Positions 1 to 6,957 of a stretch of DNA of 7,433 nucleotides are shown one piece after another. Each line of letters starts with the position of its first letter. Within the stretch, counting starts at the first letter, position 1. The stretch lies in NCBI GenBank assembly GCA_902795255.1, contig CADBKS010000149.1:1-7433 (forward strand), in the 5' to 3' direction. The notes below the pieces were generated by a model. It saw nothing but the letters and a program-made list of their open reading frames with translations. It did no database searches and was not told the origin of the DNA. Source of the stretch: an uncultured Chloroflexota bacterium (GTDB taxonomy: Bacteria; Chloroflexota; Anaerolineae; Anaerolineales; Anaerolineaceae). The position numbers were made by a program, and so were the translations under genes.

Positions 1-209
1 ACCAAAGGACTTACTTCGACAAAAGGAAGAACGCGCTTGCGGCGCTTGAAATGCGGCTGCTCGCGCTCAACCCCGAGAATATCATGAAGCGCGGTTATGC
101 GTTCATCCGGCGCGGGGAGAGCGTTATCTCCTCGGCCGATGAACTGCAGAGCGGCGACCGGATCGACATCCGCTTCCATGACGGAGAAAGATCCGCACAT
201 GTGGATTAG
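1..209 (+). CDS. xseA: Exodeoxyribonuclease VII large subunit, C-terminal fragment
   Basis: Only the last 68 or so codons are present; the frame is open from base 3 to a TAG at 207-209. The large subunit, with several copies of the small subunit, forms exonuclease VII, which degrades single-stranded DNA in both directions in the cytoplasm. The piece reads LNPENIMKRGYAFIR followed by a region containing LQSGDRIDIRFHDGE. This matches the family's C-terminal pattern NP...LKRGYA...L..GD.....DG, which follows the helical stalk that binds XseB. The stop codon overlaps the AGGAGG ribosome binding site of the next gene, xseB, and that partnership confirms the call. The nuclease domain lies outside the window, so nothing can be said about its catalytic residues. 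Confidence 0.93.
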   Translation, partial: QRTYFDKRKNALAALEMRLLALNPENIMKRGYAFIRRGESVISSADELQSGDRIDIRFHDGERSAHVD

Positions 210-221
210 GAGGATACAGCA

Positions 222-437
222 ATGAGTGAAGAAAAAACACAGGAAACTTTTGAAACCGAATACAAAAAACTGGAATCGATCGTCAGTAAACTGGAAACCG
301 AAAGCATGGACCTGGAAGCTGCCCTGAAGGCTTTTGAAGAGGGGCAGAAGGCTGTCGAACAGTGCCGGAAGATGCTGGAAAACGCGGAGCTGAAACTCAA
401 AAACCTCCGCGGTACCGAAACCGGAGAGCAGAACTGA
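222..437 (+). CDS. xseB: Exodeoxyribonuclease VII small subunit
   Basis: A 71-residue protein, the usual size for XseB. It is a highly charged helical protein whose copies pack on the stalk of XseA to form active exonuclease VII. Visible family features are FETEYKKLESIVSKLE near residues 10-25, followed by LEAALKAFEEGQKAVEQC, which corresponds to the conserved L..AL..FEEG..L...C segment. The start is the ATG 8 nt after an AGGAGG at 208-213 that overlaps the xseA stop codon, so the two subunits are probably translationally coupled. The next gene begins 2 nt after the xseB stop. Nothing is missing or unusual. Family and order (xseA then xseB) make this a secure call. Confidence 0.96.
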   Translation: MSEEKTQETFETEYKKLESIVSKLETESMDLEAALKAFEEGQKAVEQCRKMLENAELKLKNLRGTETGEQN

Positions 438-439
438 AA

Positions 440-898
440 ATGGGATCCATTCTCGAAAATCATGCCCTGATCGCGGCGCTGATCGCGATGGCCCTGGCCC
501 AGTTGCTCAAACCGCTTTTCCATTATCTAATGTACCGGGAATGGGATCCGGTCCAGATCTTTGCATCCGGCGGGATGCCCAGTTCCCACTCCGCTTTTGT
601 CTGCTCCCTGAGCCTTGTGACCGGGATGCGCGCGGGCTTCAACAGCGAGGTTTTTGCCGTCTCGGCGGTATTTGCCATCATCGTCCTTTATGATGCCGCG
701 AACGTCCGCTGGCAGTCCGGACTTCACGCCCAGCGGATCAACCAGATCCTGCGGGAGCTTTTCAACGGGCAGCCACTTTCCGAAGAAACACTCAAGGAAG
801 TCATCGGCCATACGCCCAGACAGGTTTACGCAGGCGCGGTCTTCGGACTGATCGTCGGACTGATCGTCGAAGAGATCTGGATGCTAAAGATCCTGTAA
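440..898 (+). CDS. Divergent PAP2 family membrane protein (YuiD/DUF212-like)
   Basis: A 152-residue hydrophobic protein of the divergent PAP2 family, typified by Bacillus YuiD. The sequence shows the family signature GGMPSSHSAFV (residues 44-54), a second block LYDAANVR (83-90), and GHTPRQVYAGAVFGLIVG (123-140). These resemble the phosphatase motifs of PAP2 lipid phosphatases. Helices at about 8-22, 50-64, 70-88 and 128-145 suggest an integral membrane protein. The enzymatic substrate of this family is not established; a lipid or isoprenoid phosphate is an inference from the PAP2 fold. The frame is open upstream to 362, but that region overlaps xseB; the ATG at 440, 2 nt after the xseB stop with GGAG at 423-426, aligns with the family start. 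Confidence 0.88.
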   Translation: MGSILENHALIAALIAMALAQLLKPLFHYLMYREWDPVQIFASGGMPSSHSAFVCSLSLVTGMRAGFNSEVFAVSAVFAIIVLYDAANVRWQSGLHAQRINQILRELFNGQPLSEETLKEVIGHTPRQVYAGAVFGLIVGLIVEEIWMLKIL

Positions 899-907
899 GG
901 CGGCACC

Positions 908-1939
908 GTGAAAAACAGCCGTATTTTTTTCCGGATCGCAGTTCCGATCCTTTCCGCAGGGGTCCTGATCGGGCTCTTTCTGCTGTTTAATCAGAAACGG
1001 GAAAATGAGGTCCGTGCCCGGATGACCGAATCGGCTCATGAAACGGAAACCGCGGTCTCCGCAGCGCTTCCGACAGAACCTCCCGATCCGACACCGACAG
1101 CACTGCCCACGGAAGAACCGACAGCAGTTCCGACCGCAGAGCCCTCTCCCACACCGCTTCCGGATCCGGCAGCATGGAAAACCTGGCCGGAGCTTCCGGA
1201 ATCTGTTTCACCGGAGATCAAAGCCCTGTATTTTGAGGGCATCAGCGAGGGGAACGACCCGAACCGCTTCTCCAAAGTCGGGGACAGCAACACTGTCATG
1301 CCTTCCTTTTTCGGCTGTTTTGACTCCGGGATCGACACCGGTTACGTGCTGGGCCCCTATGAATACCTTCAGGAGACGATCGAACATTTTCAGTGGTCCT
1401 TCTCGCGTTATACCCGCGCGGCCAAAAACGGTGCGACCGCCTATGATATGGACGTCTACCACTGGTATGACGACGATGTCTGCTGGCCGTATGAATCCGC
1501 CCTGAATTGTGAATACCGCCTTTTCACGCCCTCGATCGCCTTTATCGGTTTCGGAACCAATGACGCTCTCCTGGGCAAAGAGCTTTATGAGGAACATCTC
1601 CGCTCCCTGGTGGAAAAGACCCTCGCGCGGAAGATCGTCCCGATCCTCTTCACAAAGGCGGATGACATTGAAGGCGACGGCAGTTTCAATACGATCACAG
1701 CAAAAATCGCGCAGGAGTTCGGGGTCCCGCTCTGGAACCTCTGGCGTCCGATGAGCGCGCTGCCCAACAACGGACTGCGTCCCGGGGATGTACACCCGAC
1801 CGCGGACGACGTCAGCCTGTGCAACTTTGCGGGAGATGACCTGCAGCACTACGGCTGGACAGTCCGGAACCTTTCCGCCCTGAAAGCGCTGGACCGTGTC
1901 TGGCGCCTGCTCAATGACCTTCCTTACAATGGCCAGTAA
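908..1939 (+). CDS. Membrane-anchored SGNH/GDSL-type hydrolase-like protein
   Basis: A 343-residue protein starting at GTG, with AAGGCGG at 897-903 just ahead. Residues 7-27 form one hydrophobic segment, an uncleaved signal anchor by appearance. Residues 53-87 are a Pro/Thr/Glu-rich linker built on repeats such as PTALPTEEPTAVPTAEPSP, typical of an extracytoplasmic spacer. The rest resembles an SGNH hydrolase: KVGDS at 123-127 (candidate nucleophile Ser127), IGFGTND at 213-219 (block III, Asn218), and GDVHPT at 293-298 (Asp294/His296 of block V). Such enzymes usually remove acyl or acetyl groups from glycans or lipids. The substrate cannot be read from sequence. The oxyanion glycine of block II is not obvious, so activity is probable rather than certain. 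It is 9 nt downstream of the PAP2-like gene and overlaps the next gene. Confidence 0.82.
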   Translation: MKNSRIFFRIAVPILSAGVLIGLFLLFNQKRENEVRARMTESAHETETAVSAALPTEPPDPTPTALPTEEPTAVPTAEPSPTPLPDPAAWKTWPELPESVSPEIKALYFEGISEGNDPNRFSKVGDSNTVMPSFFGCFDSGIDTGYVLGPYEYLQETIEHFQWSFSRYTRAAKNGATAYDMDVYHWYDDDVCWPYESALNCEYRLFTPSIAFIGFGTNDALLGKELYEEHLRSLVEKTLARKIVPILFTKADDIEGDGSFNTITAKIAQEFGVPLWNLWRPMSALPNNGLRPGDVHPTADDVSLCNFAGDDLQHYGWTVRNLSALKALDRVWRLLNDLPYNGQ

Positions 1940-3479
1940 AGCTGCTGTCGATTTCGGAAACTCCAACACTGTTCTGGCTGTATGGAACGGGCAGGAACAG
2001 GAAGCCCGGATCCTCACGGTTCCCGGCTTCAGCGCGGAAGGGTCCTTTCTGATCCCGTCGCTCATCGCATATGAGCCTGACGGGCGTTTTTTCATCGGGG
2101 ATCAGGTTTTTACCAAAGCATCAGCGGACAGCCGGCTTTTCCGCTGGATGAAGCGCTACATCAGCCTTAGGAGCCCGTATTCCCTGCGGGCCGGCGGTCT
2201 GCGGATCGACGCGCACCGGGCAGCGGAGGATTTTTTGCAGGCTATATGCGCGGCAGCTTTTTCCGCGCTTCCCGAACACCCGGATGAACTGATCATCAGC
2301 GTCCCTGTCGAATCATTTGAATATTACAGCGAATGGCTTCTGAAAGGAATGCACAGTCCGGAAAACATGCATATCCGGCTGATCGATGAAGCCAGCGCGG
2401 CTGCCGCAGGATACGGCCTGAGTCTCCATCCCGGCAGCACGATCCTGACTGTCGATTTCGGAGGCAGCACCCTCCAGGCAGTCTGCGTCTCCGTTATGGA
2501 AGACAGCACTGCGGACGGCCGGGCCTGCCGTGTCCTCGGCAAGGCCGGCAGCAGCACCGGAGGAATGACGCTGGACCGCTGGCTTTATGAGGAGGCACTG
2601 AAGCGCCTCGGACTTTCGGAAAATGATCCCCGGGTCCGCAGCTGCTCGGGGGAACTGCTGACCTACTGTGAAAGGTTCAAAACAGAGCTTTCCGCCCGTG
2701 AAGCGGCGGAATTCAGCTTTTTTTCGGACCGGTCCTTCACGATGACCCGTGAAGAACTTGAGGAGCTTTTCCGGTCACACGGCCTGTTCAGCACGCTGGA
2801 CGCCGTGATCAGCGAAGCAGTCCGTACCGCAGAGGATCACGGGCTCGTCAGTACGGAACTGACCGCGGTCGTACCGGTCGGCGGCTCCTGCCTGATCCCC
2901 GCGGTTCGGAAATTTCTGGAAAGCAGATTCCCGGCCGAAAGCGTCATACAGGGAGAGCCCCTTGGCGCGGTCGCCCGCGGAGCGGCCGTGATCGCCGGAG
3001 GAATGCATATCTATGACTTTATCCAGCATGATTATGCCATCCGCACAGTTGACCCGGGCACCGGGAACTACACCTTCCGGCCGCTGATCCGGAAAGGAAC
3101 CCCATATCCCGAAAAACAGATCACCCGCGGCATGAAACTCAAAGCCGCCTGGGACGGGCAGACCCGCTTCGGCATTGCGCTCTATGAAATCAGGGAAGAA
3201 ACGGGGCGTTCAGGAGAAGGGAACGAGATCTTTTTTGATACGGACGGATCGGTCCATGTGATGCCGCTGACGGATGATGAAGTCCGCTCCGAACAGCTTT
3301 TCTGGGTAAATGAGCAAAACCCGCTCTTTCTGTGCACAGATCAGCCCGCTGCAGGGGGAGAGCCCTGTTTTGAGGTAAGTTTCGGGATCAGCGAAAACAA
3401 AATGCTGACCGTCACCGCATCCGACATCCGGACCGGGAAAACGATCATCAACGATCATCCGGTCATAAGACTCGTCTAG
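1929..3479 (+). CDS. Hsp70/DnaK-like protein without helical lid
   Basis: A 516-residue actin-fold ATPase of the Hsp70 family. The ATPase motifs are in order: phosphate-1 DFGNSNT (8-14), connect-1 IDEASAAAAGYG (152-163), phosphate-2 DFGGST (176-181), adenosine motif VPVGGSCLIPAV (315-326) and connect-2 GAVARGAAVIA (346-356). Residues about 370-516 resemble the DnaK substrate-binding beta domain, ending in ISENKMLTVTASDIRTGK (487-504), the counterpart of the D.NGIL.V.A.D..TGK segment. DnaK itself is about 610-640 residues; the C-terminal alpha lid is absent here. The frame stays open upstream to a GTG at 1896. The ATG at 1929 is preferred because MASKAAVDFG matches the family N-terminus. No clear ribosome binding site precedes it, and the gene overlaps the SGNH gene by 11 nt, so translational coupling is likely. 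No DnaJ or GrpE gene is nearby; the client is unknown. Confidence 0.87.
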   Translation: MASKAAVDFGNSNTVLAVWNGQEQEARILTVPGFSAEGSFLIPSLIAYEPDGRFFIGDQVFTKASADSRLFRWMKRYISLRSPYSLRAGGLRIDAHRAAEDFLQAICAAAFSALPEHPDELIISVPVESFEYYSEWLLKGMHSPENMHIRLIDEASAAAAGYGLSLHPGSTILTVDFGGSTLQAVCVSVMEDSTADGRACRVLGKAGSSTGGMTLDRWLYEEALKRLGLSENDPRVRSCSGELLTYCERFKTELSAREAAEFSFFSDRSFTMTREELEELFRSHGLFSTLDAVISEAVRTAEDHGLVSTELTAVVPVGGSCLIPAVRKFLESRFPAESVIQGEPLGAVARGAAVIAGGMHIYDFIQHDYAIRTVDPGTGNYTFRPLIRKGTPYPEKQITRGMKLKAAWDGQTRFGIALYEIREETGRSGEGNEIFFDTDGSVHVMPLTDDEVRSEQLFWVNEQNPLFLCTDQPAAGGEPCFEVSFGISENKMLTVTASDIRTGKTIINDHPVIRLV

Positions 3480-3570
3480 CTCCAACCGTAATTTGCGCAT
3501 CGAAATCAGTACCAACGGAAAGCAACAGGCATCCGCTTCTGTTCTCGTATGAGTCAAACAAAAAGCTGCA

Positions 3571-3722
3571 GGAACAAATAAATCTGTCGTCTCCGGCACA
3601 TTACCCGATCGGCCTCTCTAATAAAACCCAGCGCGTCCGGCGGATTATGCAAACACATGAACGCCCGGGCCGCGCCATGTGCGAAGCACTCACTTCCGAC
3701 TGTCGGGCTCACATCAATACCG
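3571..3722 (+). repeat. Structured dispersed repeat, copy 1 (decayed)
   Basis: About 150 nt aligning to the two other copies in the window. Its left end TGTCGTCTCCGGCACATTA (3585-3603) matches copy 2 (3795-3813) at 18 of 19 bases. It then jumps to CCCGATCGGCC (3604-3614), so most of the first hairpin is missing. The second hairpin survives in altered form as GCGCGTCCGG (3631-3640) with CCGGGCCGCGC (3665-3675), which still pair around a small internal loop. GCGAAGCACTCACTTCCGA follows from 3681, as in the other copies. No protein-coding frame is credible. The 90 nt between the Hsp70-like stop and this copy show no terminator or gene. Exact ends are uncertain. Confidence 0.78.
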
Positions 3723-3782
3723 AACGATCCTAACAGGTACCCGACGTTATATACGGGTGAGTCTCATTTAGAGCCTCGGATA

Positions 3783-4026
3783 CAGTAATAAAATTGTCGT
3801 CTCAGGCACATTAACTGGGGGGCGAAGCTCCTGCTTCGAATACAATCGGGCGAAGCCCGTACCTTGCGAAGCAGGGGGCCGACGGGTGGCCGTTAGGCCA
3901 GCCCGATCGGCCCCGGCTATAAAAACCAGGCGCGGCAAGACACTTATGCAGATAAACGAGCGACCGTGCCGCGCCTTGCGAAGCACTCTCTTCCGATTGC
4001 CATCTGCATATCAAAGTGAACTCTTA
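3783..4026 (+). repeat. Structured dispersed repeat, copy 2 (expanded)
   Basis: The longest copy, about 240 nt, from TAATAAAATTGTCG to ATATCAAAGTGAACTCTTA. It contains hairpin 1, with arms GGGGCCGA (3875-3882) and TCGGCCCC (3907-3914), extended by CGGG/CCCG and a capping GGCC-GTTA-GGCC. Hairpin 2 has the perfect 9-bp arms GGCGCGGCA (3929-3937) and TGCCGCGCC (3967-3975). The mini-hairpin heptamer GCGAAGC follows at 3978-3984. From 3875 to the 3' end it is about 82% identical to copy 3 by hand count over roughly 150 aligned positions, with one single-base gap. Unlike copy 3 it carries extra hairpins at 3819-3874. It lies between convergent units, just left of the shared terminator. No coding frame is credible. 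Confidence 0.88.
3819..3874 (+). repeat. Nested hairpin segment specific to repeat copy 2
   Basis: This segment is absent from the other two copies. The arms CTGCTTCG (3831-3838) and CGAAGCAG (3867-3874) form a perfect stem. Nested inside is CGGGC-GAA-GCCCG (3847-3859). A further small stem GGGGC-GAA-GCTCC (3819-3831, one G-T pair) lies to the left and shares its last base with the outer arm. Three GCGAAGC heptamers fall within it (3822, 3850, 3866). It looks like an insertion or an amplification of the mini-hairpin module. Confidence 0.7.
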
Positions 4027-4032
4027 TAGTAG

Positions 4033-4059
4033 AAAAGGGCGCTTCCCGCGCCCTTTTTT
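4033..4059. terminator. Bidirectional intrinsic terminator
   Basis: A perfect 10-bp stem, AAAAGGGCGC (4033-4042) and GCGCCCTTTT (4048-4057), with a 5-nt TTCCC loop. On the + strand it is followed by a run of six T (4054-4059). On the - strand the complementary A tract gives a T run after the stem. It sits exactly between the convergent units, with the nadD stop codon at its right edge, so it can end both the NAD operon and any + strand transcript that passes through the repeats from the Hsp70-like gene. Confidence 0.92.
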
Positions 4060-4672
4060 ATTTCATCAGCACTTCCGACGGGATATTCATCAGCTCCGGC
4101 GGCAGGATATCCCTCAGCTCACCGGCCATCTGCGTGATGTGGAAAAGACACTGACGTGCACGTGTCGAAGAAATATCCTTATACTCGGCCGGAGGGGTAA
4201 CGAGCTCGATATTTAGGGAACTCAGGAACGGATCGTTCCGGATGATCCCTTCACAGTCGATCCCGCTCCTGCCCAGGCAGACGATCCCGAACTCAGAAGC
4301 GATCTCCGGAATGAACTGCCATTCATGTTCCAGCTCATTCAGCTTGTCCGCGCCCAGCAAAAGGGAAGGATTCTCCCCCCGGTCCCGCAGCGCACACAGC
4401 GTCCGGTAGGTTTTCGGCTGCCGGCTCTGCTGCATTTCGATATCCGTATAGCGCATCCAGGGCCGGTTCTGTGCGATCCGGGCCAGCATCATAAGACGGC
4501 TTTCATCACTGAAAGCGTAATCCTTCTTTTGTTCGTAACGGATGTATTCCGTTTTGGAAGGAACATAGATGACATCATCCCGTCCGGTGGCCTTCATGGC
4601 ATAGGCAGCCAGATCGATATGGGCGCGGGTCGGCGGGTTGAAAGCGCCGAAAAAAGCAAGCGAGCGTCTCAT
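4058..4672 (-). CDS. nadD: Nicotinate-nucleotide adenylyltransferase
   Basis: A 204-residue cytoplasmic nucleotidyltransferase that joins ATP and nicotinate mononucleotide to give nicotinate adenine dinucleotide, the step before NadE. The ATP-binding motif is GAFNPPTRAH (residues 9-18), the variant of GG.FDP.H..H with Thr in place of the first His. GADKL at 107-111 and the C-terminal ISSTRAR (167-173) match the family's GAD.L and ISST..R motifs; length is typical. Start: the ATG at 4672 shares one base with the nadE stop codon (TGATG) and has AGGGGG 8 nt upstream (4686-4681). An in-frame TTG at 4678 is too close to that site. It is the last gene of the - strand operon, ending in the terminator. 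Related adenylyltransferases share the fold, but the neighbours make nadD the best reading. Confidence 0.9.
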   Translation of the reverse strand: MRRSLAFFGAFNPPTRAHIDLAAYAMKATGRDDVIYVPSKTEYIRYEQKKDYAFSDESRLMMLARIAQNRPWMRYTDIEMQQSRQPKTYRTLCALRDRGENPSLLLGADKLNELEHEWQFIPEIASEFGIVCLGRSGIDCEGIIRNDPFLSSLNIELVTPPAEYKDISSTRARQCLFHITQMAGELRDILPPELMNIPSEVLMK

Positions 4673-5448
4673 CAGCAAAGCCCCCTGAAGGGATCGATCA
4701 CCGGAGGCTTGTTCCGTTTATGAGCGGAACCGGCTTCCTTCGCCCGGATCTTCGCGTCTGTTTCCGCGTTTCCGCAGCTGCCGTTCCGGATATAGGCATG
4801 GATATCCTGATAAGAAAGGCCCATTTTCTCCTCGTCGCTCATCCCGGAAAGGCCGTCGGTCGGAGTCTTTTCGACCAGATGGCGCGGGAGTTCGGGAAGC
4901 GTGAGCCCGACTTTGACCACTTCGACACTTGTCAGACCGAGCAGCAGGGCAAAATCACAGGAGGTATCGCCGTCTTTGGTGCAGTACCCCACCGTACTTT
5001 CGGAAAGGTTGCCTGTACCGACCAGACGTGCGCCCAGAAACTGGGCAATATAGCGCAGGGTCGTCATCCGCAGGCGGGGGCCGACATTCACATTGCTCTC
5101 TTTATCAAAGGAAACCGGGAACTCCCCTTCAGCCGGATCATCAAAACGCAGCGCCTCATGGAGGGCCGTGTGCATTTTCCCGATATTGACGGTCTTGCAG
5201 TTGATCCCGAGCCGCTCACAGACTTCGATGCTGTCGCTGATATCCTTCTGTTCACCGTCCGGCATCATCACACCGTACACGTTTTCCTTACCCAGTGCCC
5301 GCGCGCAGACCGCTGCGCAGACCGTAGAATCCTTGCCGCCGGAGATCCCGATGACGACCTTTGTAAAATGCTGTTCCCGTGCCAGGTCTTTTACACCCTG
5401 AACCAGGTTGTCACGGACAGCTTCCGCGTTAAAACTGTATTCACTCAT
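4672..5448 (-). CDS. nadE: NAD(+) synthetase, ammonia-dependent type
   Basis: A 258-residue cytoplasmic enzyme that amidates nicotinate adenine dinucleotide to NAD using ATP. The PP-loop SGGKDS is at residues 36-41. GTGNLSE (144-150) followed by GYCTKDGD (154-161) is the substrate-binding block, and TPTDGL...SDEEKMGLSYQDI (195-216) corresponds to the conserved C-terminal region. The length, with no nitrilase-type glutaminase domain, shows the short form that uses free ammonia or a separate amidotransferase. The start ATG is preceded by GGAA (5457-5454); no other start fits better. It lies 39 nt after the phosphoribosyltransferase stop and overlaps nadD by one base, so the three are almost certainly one operon. 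Confidence 0.96.
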   Translation of the reverse strand: MSEYSFNAEAVRDNLVQGVKDLAREQHFTKVVIGISGGKDSTVCAAVCARALGKENVYGVMMPDGEQKDISDSIEVCERLGINCKTVNIGKMHTALHEALRFDDPAEGEFPVSFDKESNVNVGPRLRMTTLRYIAQFLGARLVGTGNLSESTVGYCTKDGDTSCDFALLLGLTSVEVVKVGLTLPELPRHLVEKTPTDGLSGMSDEEKMGLSYQDIHAYIRNGSCGNAETDAKIRAKEAGSAHKRNKPPVIDPFRGLC

Positions 5449-5487
5449 CGTATTTCCAATATCCTTACTTCAAACCGGGTCATGCTG

Positions 5488-6942
5488 TCAGGAGCGGCTG
5501 AGCATGTGCATCTTCATCTCGTAATAAGCAGGGCTCATATCCAGAAAGTGCAGATGCGGGTTTTCGAAACGCTGCTCTTCCACCCAGATTTCATGCTGCA
5601 GCTGATGTTTGACCCGGGCCGCAATATCGGAAACCGCTTCCGTTTCGAACGTACGCTTTCCGTTCAGGACCACGGGCTTCTGCATCAGCTTCGCGGTGCA
5701 GTTCTTATAAGTATATTTCTTCCAGGGCCGTTCCGGTGAAATAAAGTGATAGGGAACGGAAAGGTCAAGTGTTTCGCCCTTCTTGGTGATCAGATCCGCG
5801 ACTGCGCGGCCTTCCTCATCATAGATCCGGTAGACATCTTTGAGCCCCGGGTTGGTAGTCTTTTCGACAGTGTCGGAGATCTTGATGCGCGGCTCCCATT
5901 CCTCGCCGGACTTCACCGCACAAAGTTTATACACACCGCCGAAGACCGGTTCGGATTTGGCAGTGATCATCCGCTCACCGACACCGAAAACATCCACCGG
6001 GCCGCCCTGCTTCAGAATAGAGGTGATGGAGTATTCATCCAGGCTGTTGGATATGACGATGCGGGCTTCCTGAAAGCCGGCATCATCCAGCGCTTTCCGG
6101 GCTTTCTTGCTCAGATAGGCAAGGTCACCGCTGTCCAGCCGGATCCCGAAGTTCTTTGAGTGGATCCCTTTTTCCCGCATTTCCGTGAAAACCTTGATTG
6201 CGTTCGGCACACCGGAACCCATAACGTCATAGGTATCCACCAGCAGAACGCAGTTGTCCGGATAGCGTTCCGCGAATTTACGGAAAGCCTGCAGTTCATC
6301 ATCGAAGAACATCACCCAGGAATGCGCCATGGTGCCGCTCACCGGGATGCCGAATTTCTGACCGGAAAGGACAGTCGCGGTTCCGTGCACACCGCCGATA
6401 GCACAGGCACGCGCACCGAAGACGGCAGCGTCATTGTTATGGGCACGGCGGGCCCCGAAGTCGGAAACGATCCGCCCGTCAGCCGCGTGGACAACACGCT
6501 GGGCTTTGGTGGCGATCAGGGACTGATGATTGAACTGGGCGAGGATCTCCGTTTCGACGATCTGTGCTTCGACGATGTCTGCCACGATCGTGATGACCGG
6601 TTCGTTCGGATACATCACAGACCCTTCTTCAAAAGCATACACGTCACCGTGAAAGCGGAATGTCTCCAGATAGTTCAGAAATTCATCACTGTAAAGGTTC
6701 AGACTGCGGAGATAGTCCACGTCATCCTTTTCAAAATGCATGTTGGTGATGTATTCAACGATCTGTTCCAGCCCGGCAAAGACAGCAAAACCGCCCCCAT
6801 CCGGGATCCTGCGGAAAAATACGTCAAAGGCAACCTTTGTATTTTTCACGTCCGGATCAAGAAAATAACCGTTCGCCATGGTCAGTTCATAAAGATCCAT
6901 AACCATCGCGGGATTGTCAGCAGCAGGTTTCATACCCTTCAT
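5488..6942 (-). CDS. pncB: Nicotinate phosphoribosyltransferase
   Basis: A 484-residue cytoplasmic enzyme converting nicotinate and PRPP (with ATP) to nicotinate mononucleotide, the entry step of the Preiss-Handler pathway. Motifs in order: MDLYELTMANGYF (15-27), DFGARRAH (161-168), GTMAHSW (203-209, with His207 at the place of the phosphorylated His), DTYDVMGSGVPNAI (236-249), FGIRLDSGDL (265-274) and VFGVGERM (318-325). Length fits the bacterial NAPRT family. The frame stays open 58 codons further upstream, but that stretch is repeat copy 3 and has no family similarity. The ATG at 6942, with GAGGAG (6957-6952) 9 nt ahead, is the true start. It heads a unit with nadE and nadD; the repeat copy ends only a few bases before its ribosome binding site. 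Confidence 0.96.
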   Translation of the reverse strand: MKGMKPAADNPAMVMDLYELTMANGYFLDPDVKNTKVAFDVFFRRIPDGGGFAVFAGLEQIVEYITNMHFEKDDVDYLRSLNLYSDEFLNYLETFRFHGDVYAFEEGSVMYPNEPVITIVADIVEAQIVETEILAQFNHQSLIATKAQRVVHAADGRIVSDFGARRAHNNDAAVFGARACAIGGVHGTATVLSGQKFGIPVSGTMAHSWVMFFDDELQAFRKFAERYPDNCVLLVDTYDVMGSGVPNAIKVFTEMREKGIHSKNFGIRLDSGDLAYLSKKARKALDDAGFQEARIVISNSLDEYSITSILKQGGPVDVFGVGERMITAKSEPVFGGVYKLCAVKSGEEWEPRIKISDTVEKTTNPGLKDVYRIYDEEGRAVADLITKKGETLDLSVPYHFISPERPWKKYTYKNCTAKLMQKPVVLNGKRTFETEAVSDIAARVKHQLQHEIWVEEQRFENPHLHFLDMSPAYYEMKMHMLSRS

Positions 6943-6951
6943 TTCAGTTCT

Positions 6952-6957
6952 CTCCTC
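6952..6957 (-). promoter_or_regulatory. Ribosome binding site deciding the pncB start
   Basis: GAGGAG on the - strand, 9 nt before the ATG at 6942. It excludes the longer reading that runs through the repeat, and it is too far (18 nt) from the second in-frame ATG at 6933. Confidence 0.85.

Noticed and set aside
1208..2095. 295-codon - strand frame
   Set aside because: It is antisense to the SGNH and Hsp70-like genes, which carry ordered family motifs, and shows no recognisable domain.
3720..3782. Small hairpin ACCCG...CGGGT between repeat copies 1 and 2
   Set aside because: A 5-bp stem with a 10-nt loop in GC-rich DNA is expected by chance and is not seen at the other copies.
3571..4026. 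CRISPR array or integron attC sites
   Set aside because: There are no short regularly spaced direct repeats with unique spacers. The hairpins lack the paired RYYYAAC/GTTRRRY boxes and there are no cassette genes.
4720..5739. 339-codon + strand frame
   Set aside because: It is antisense to nadE and the end of pncB, which have clear motifs. It has no motif of its own and is a codon-composition shadow.
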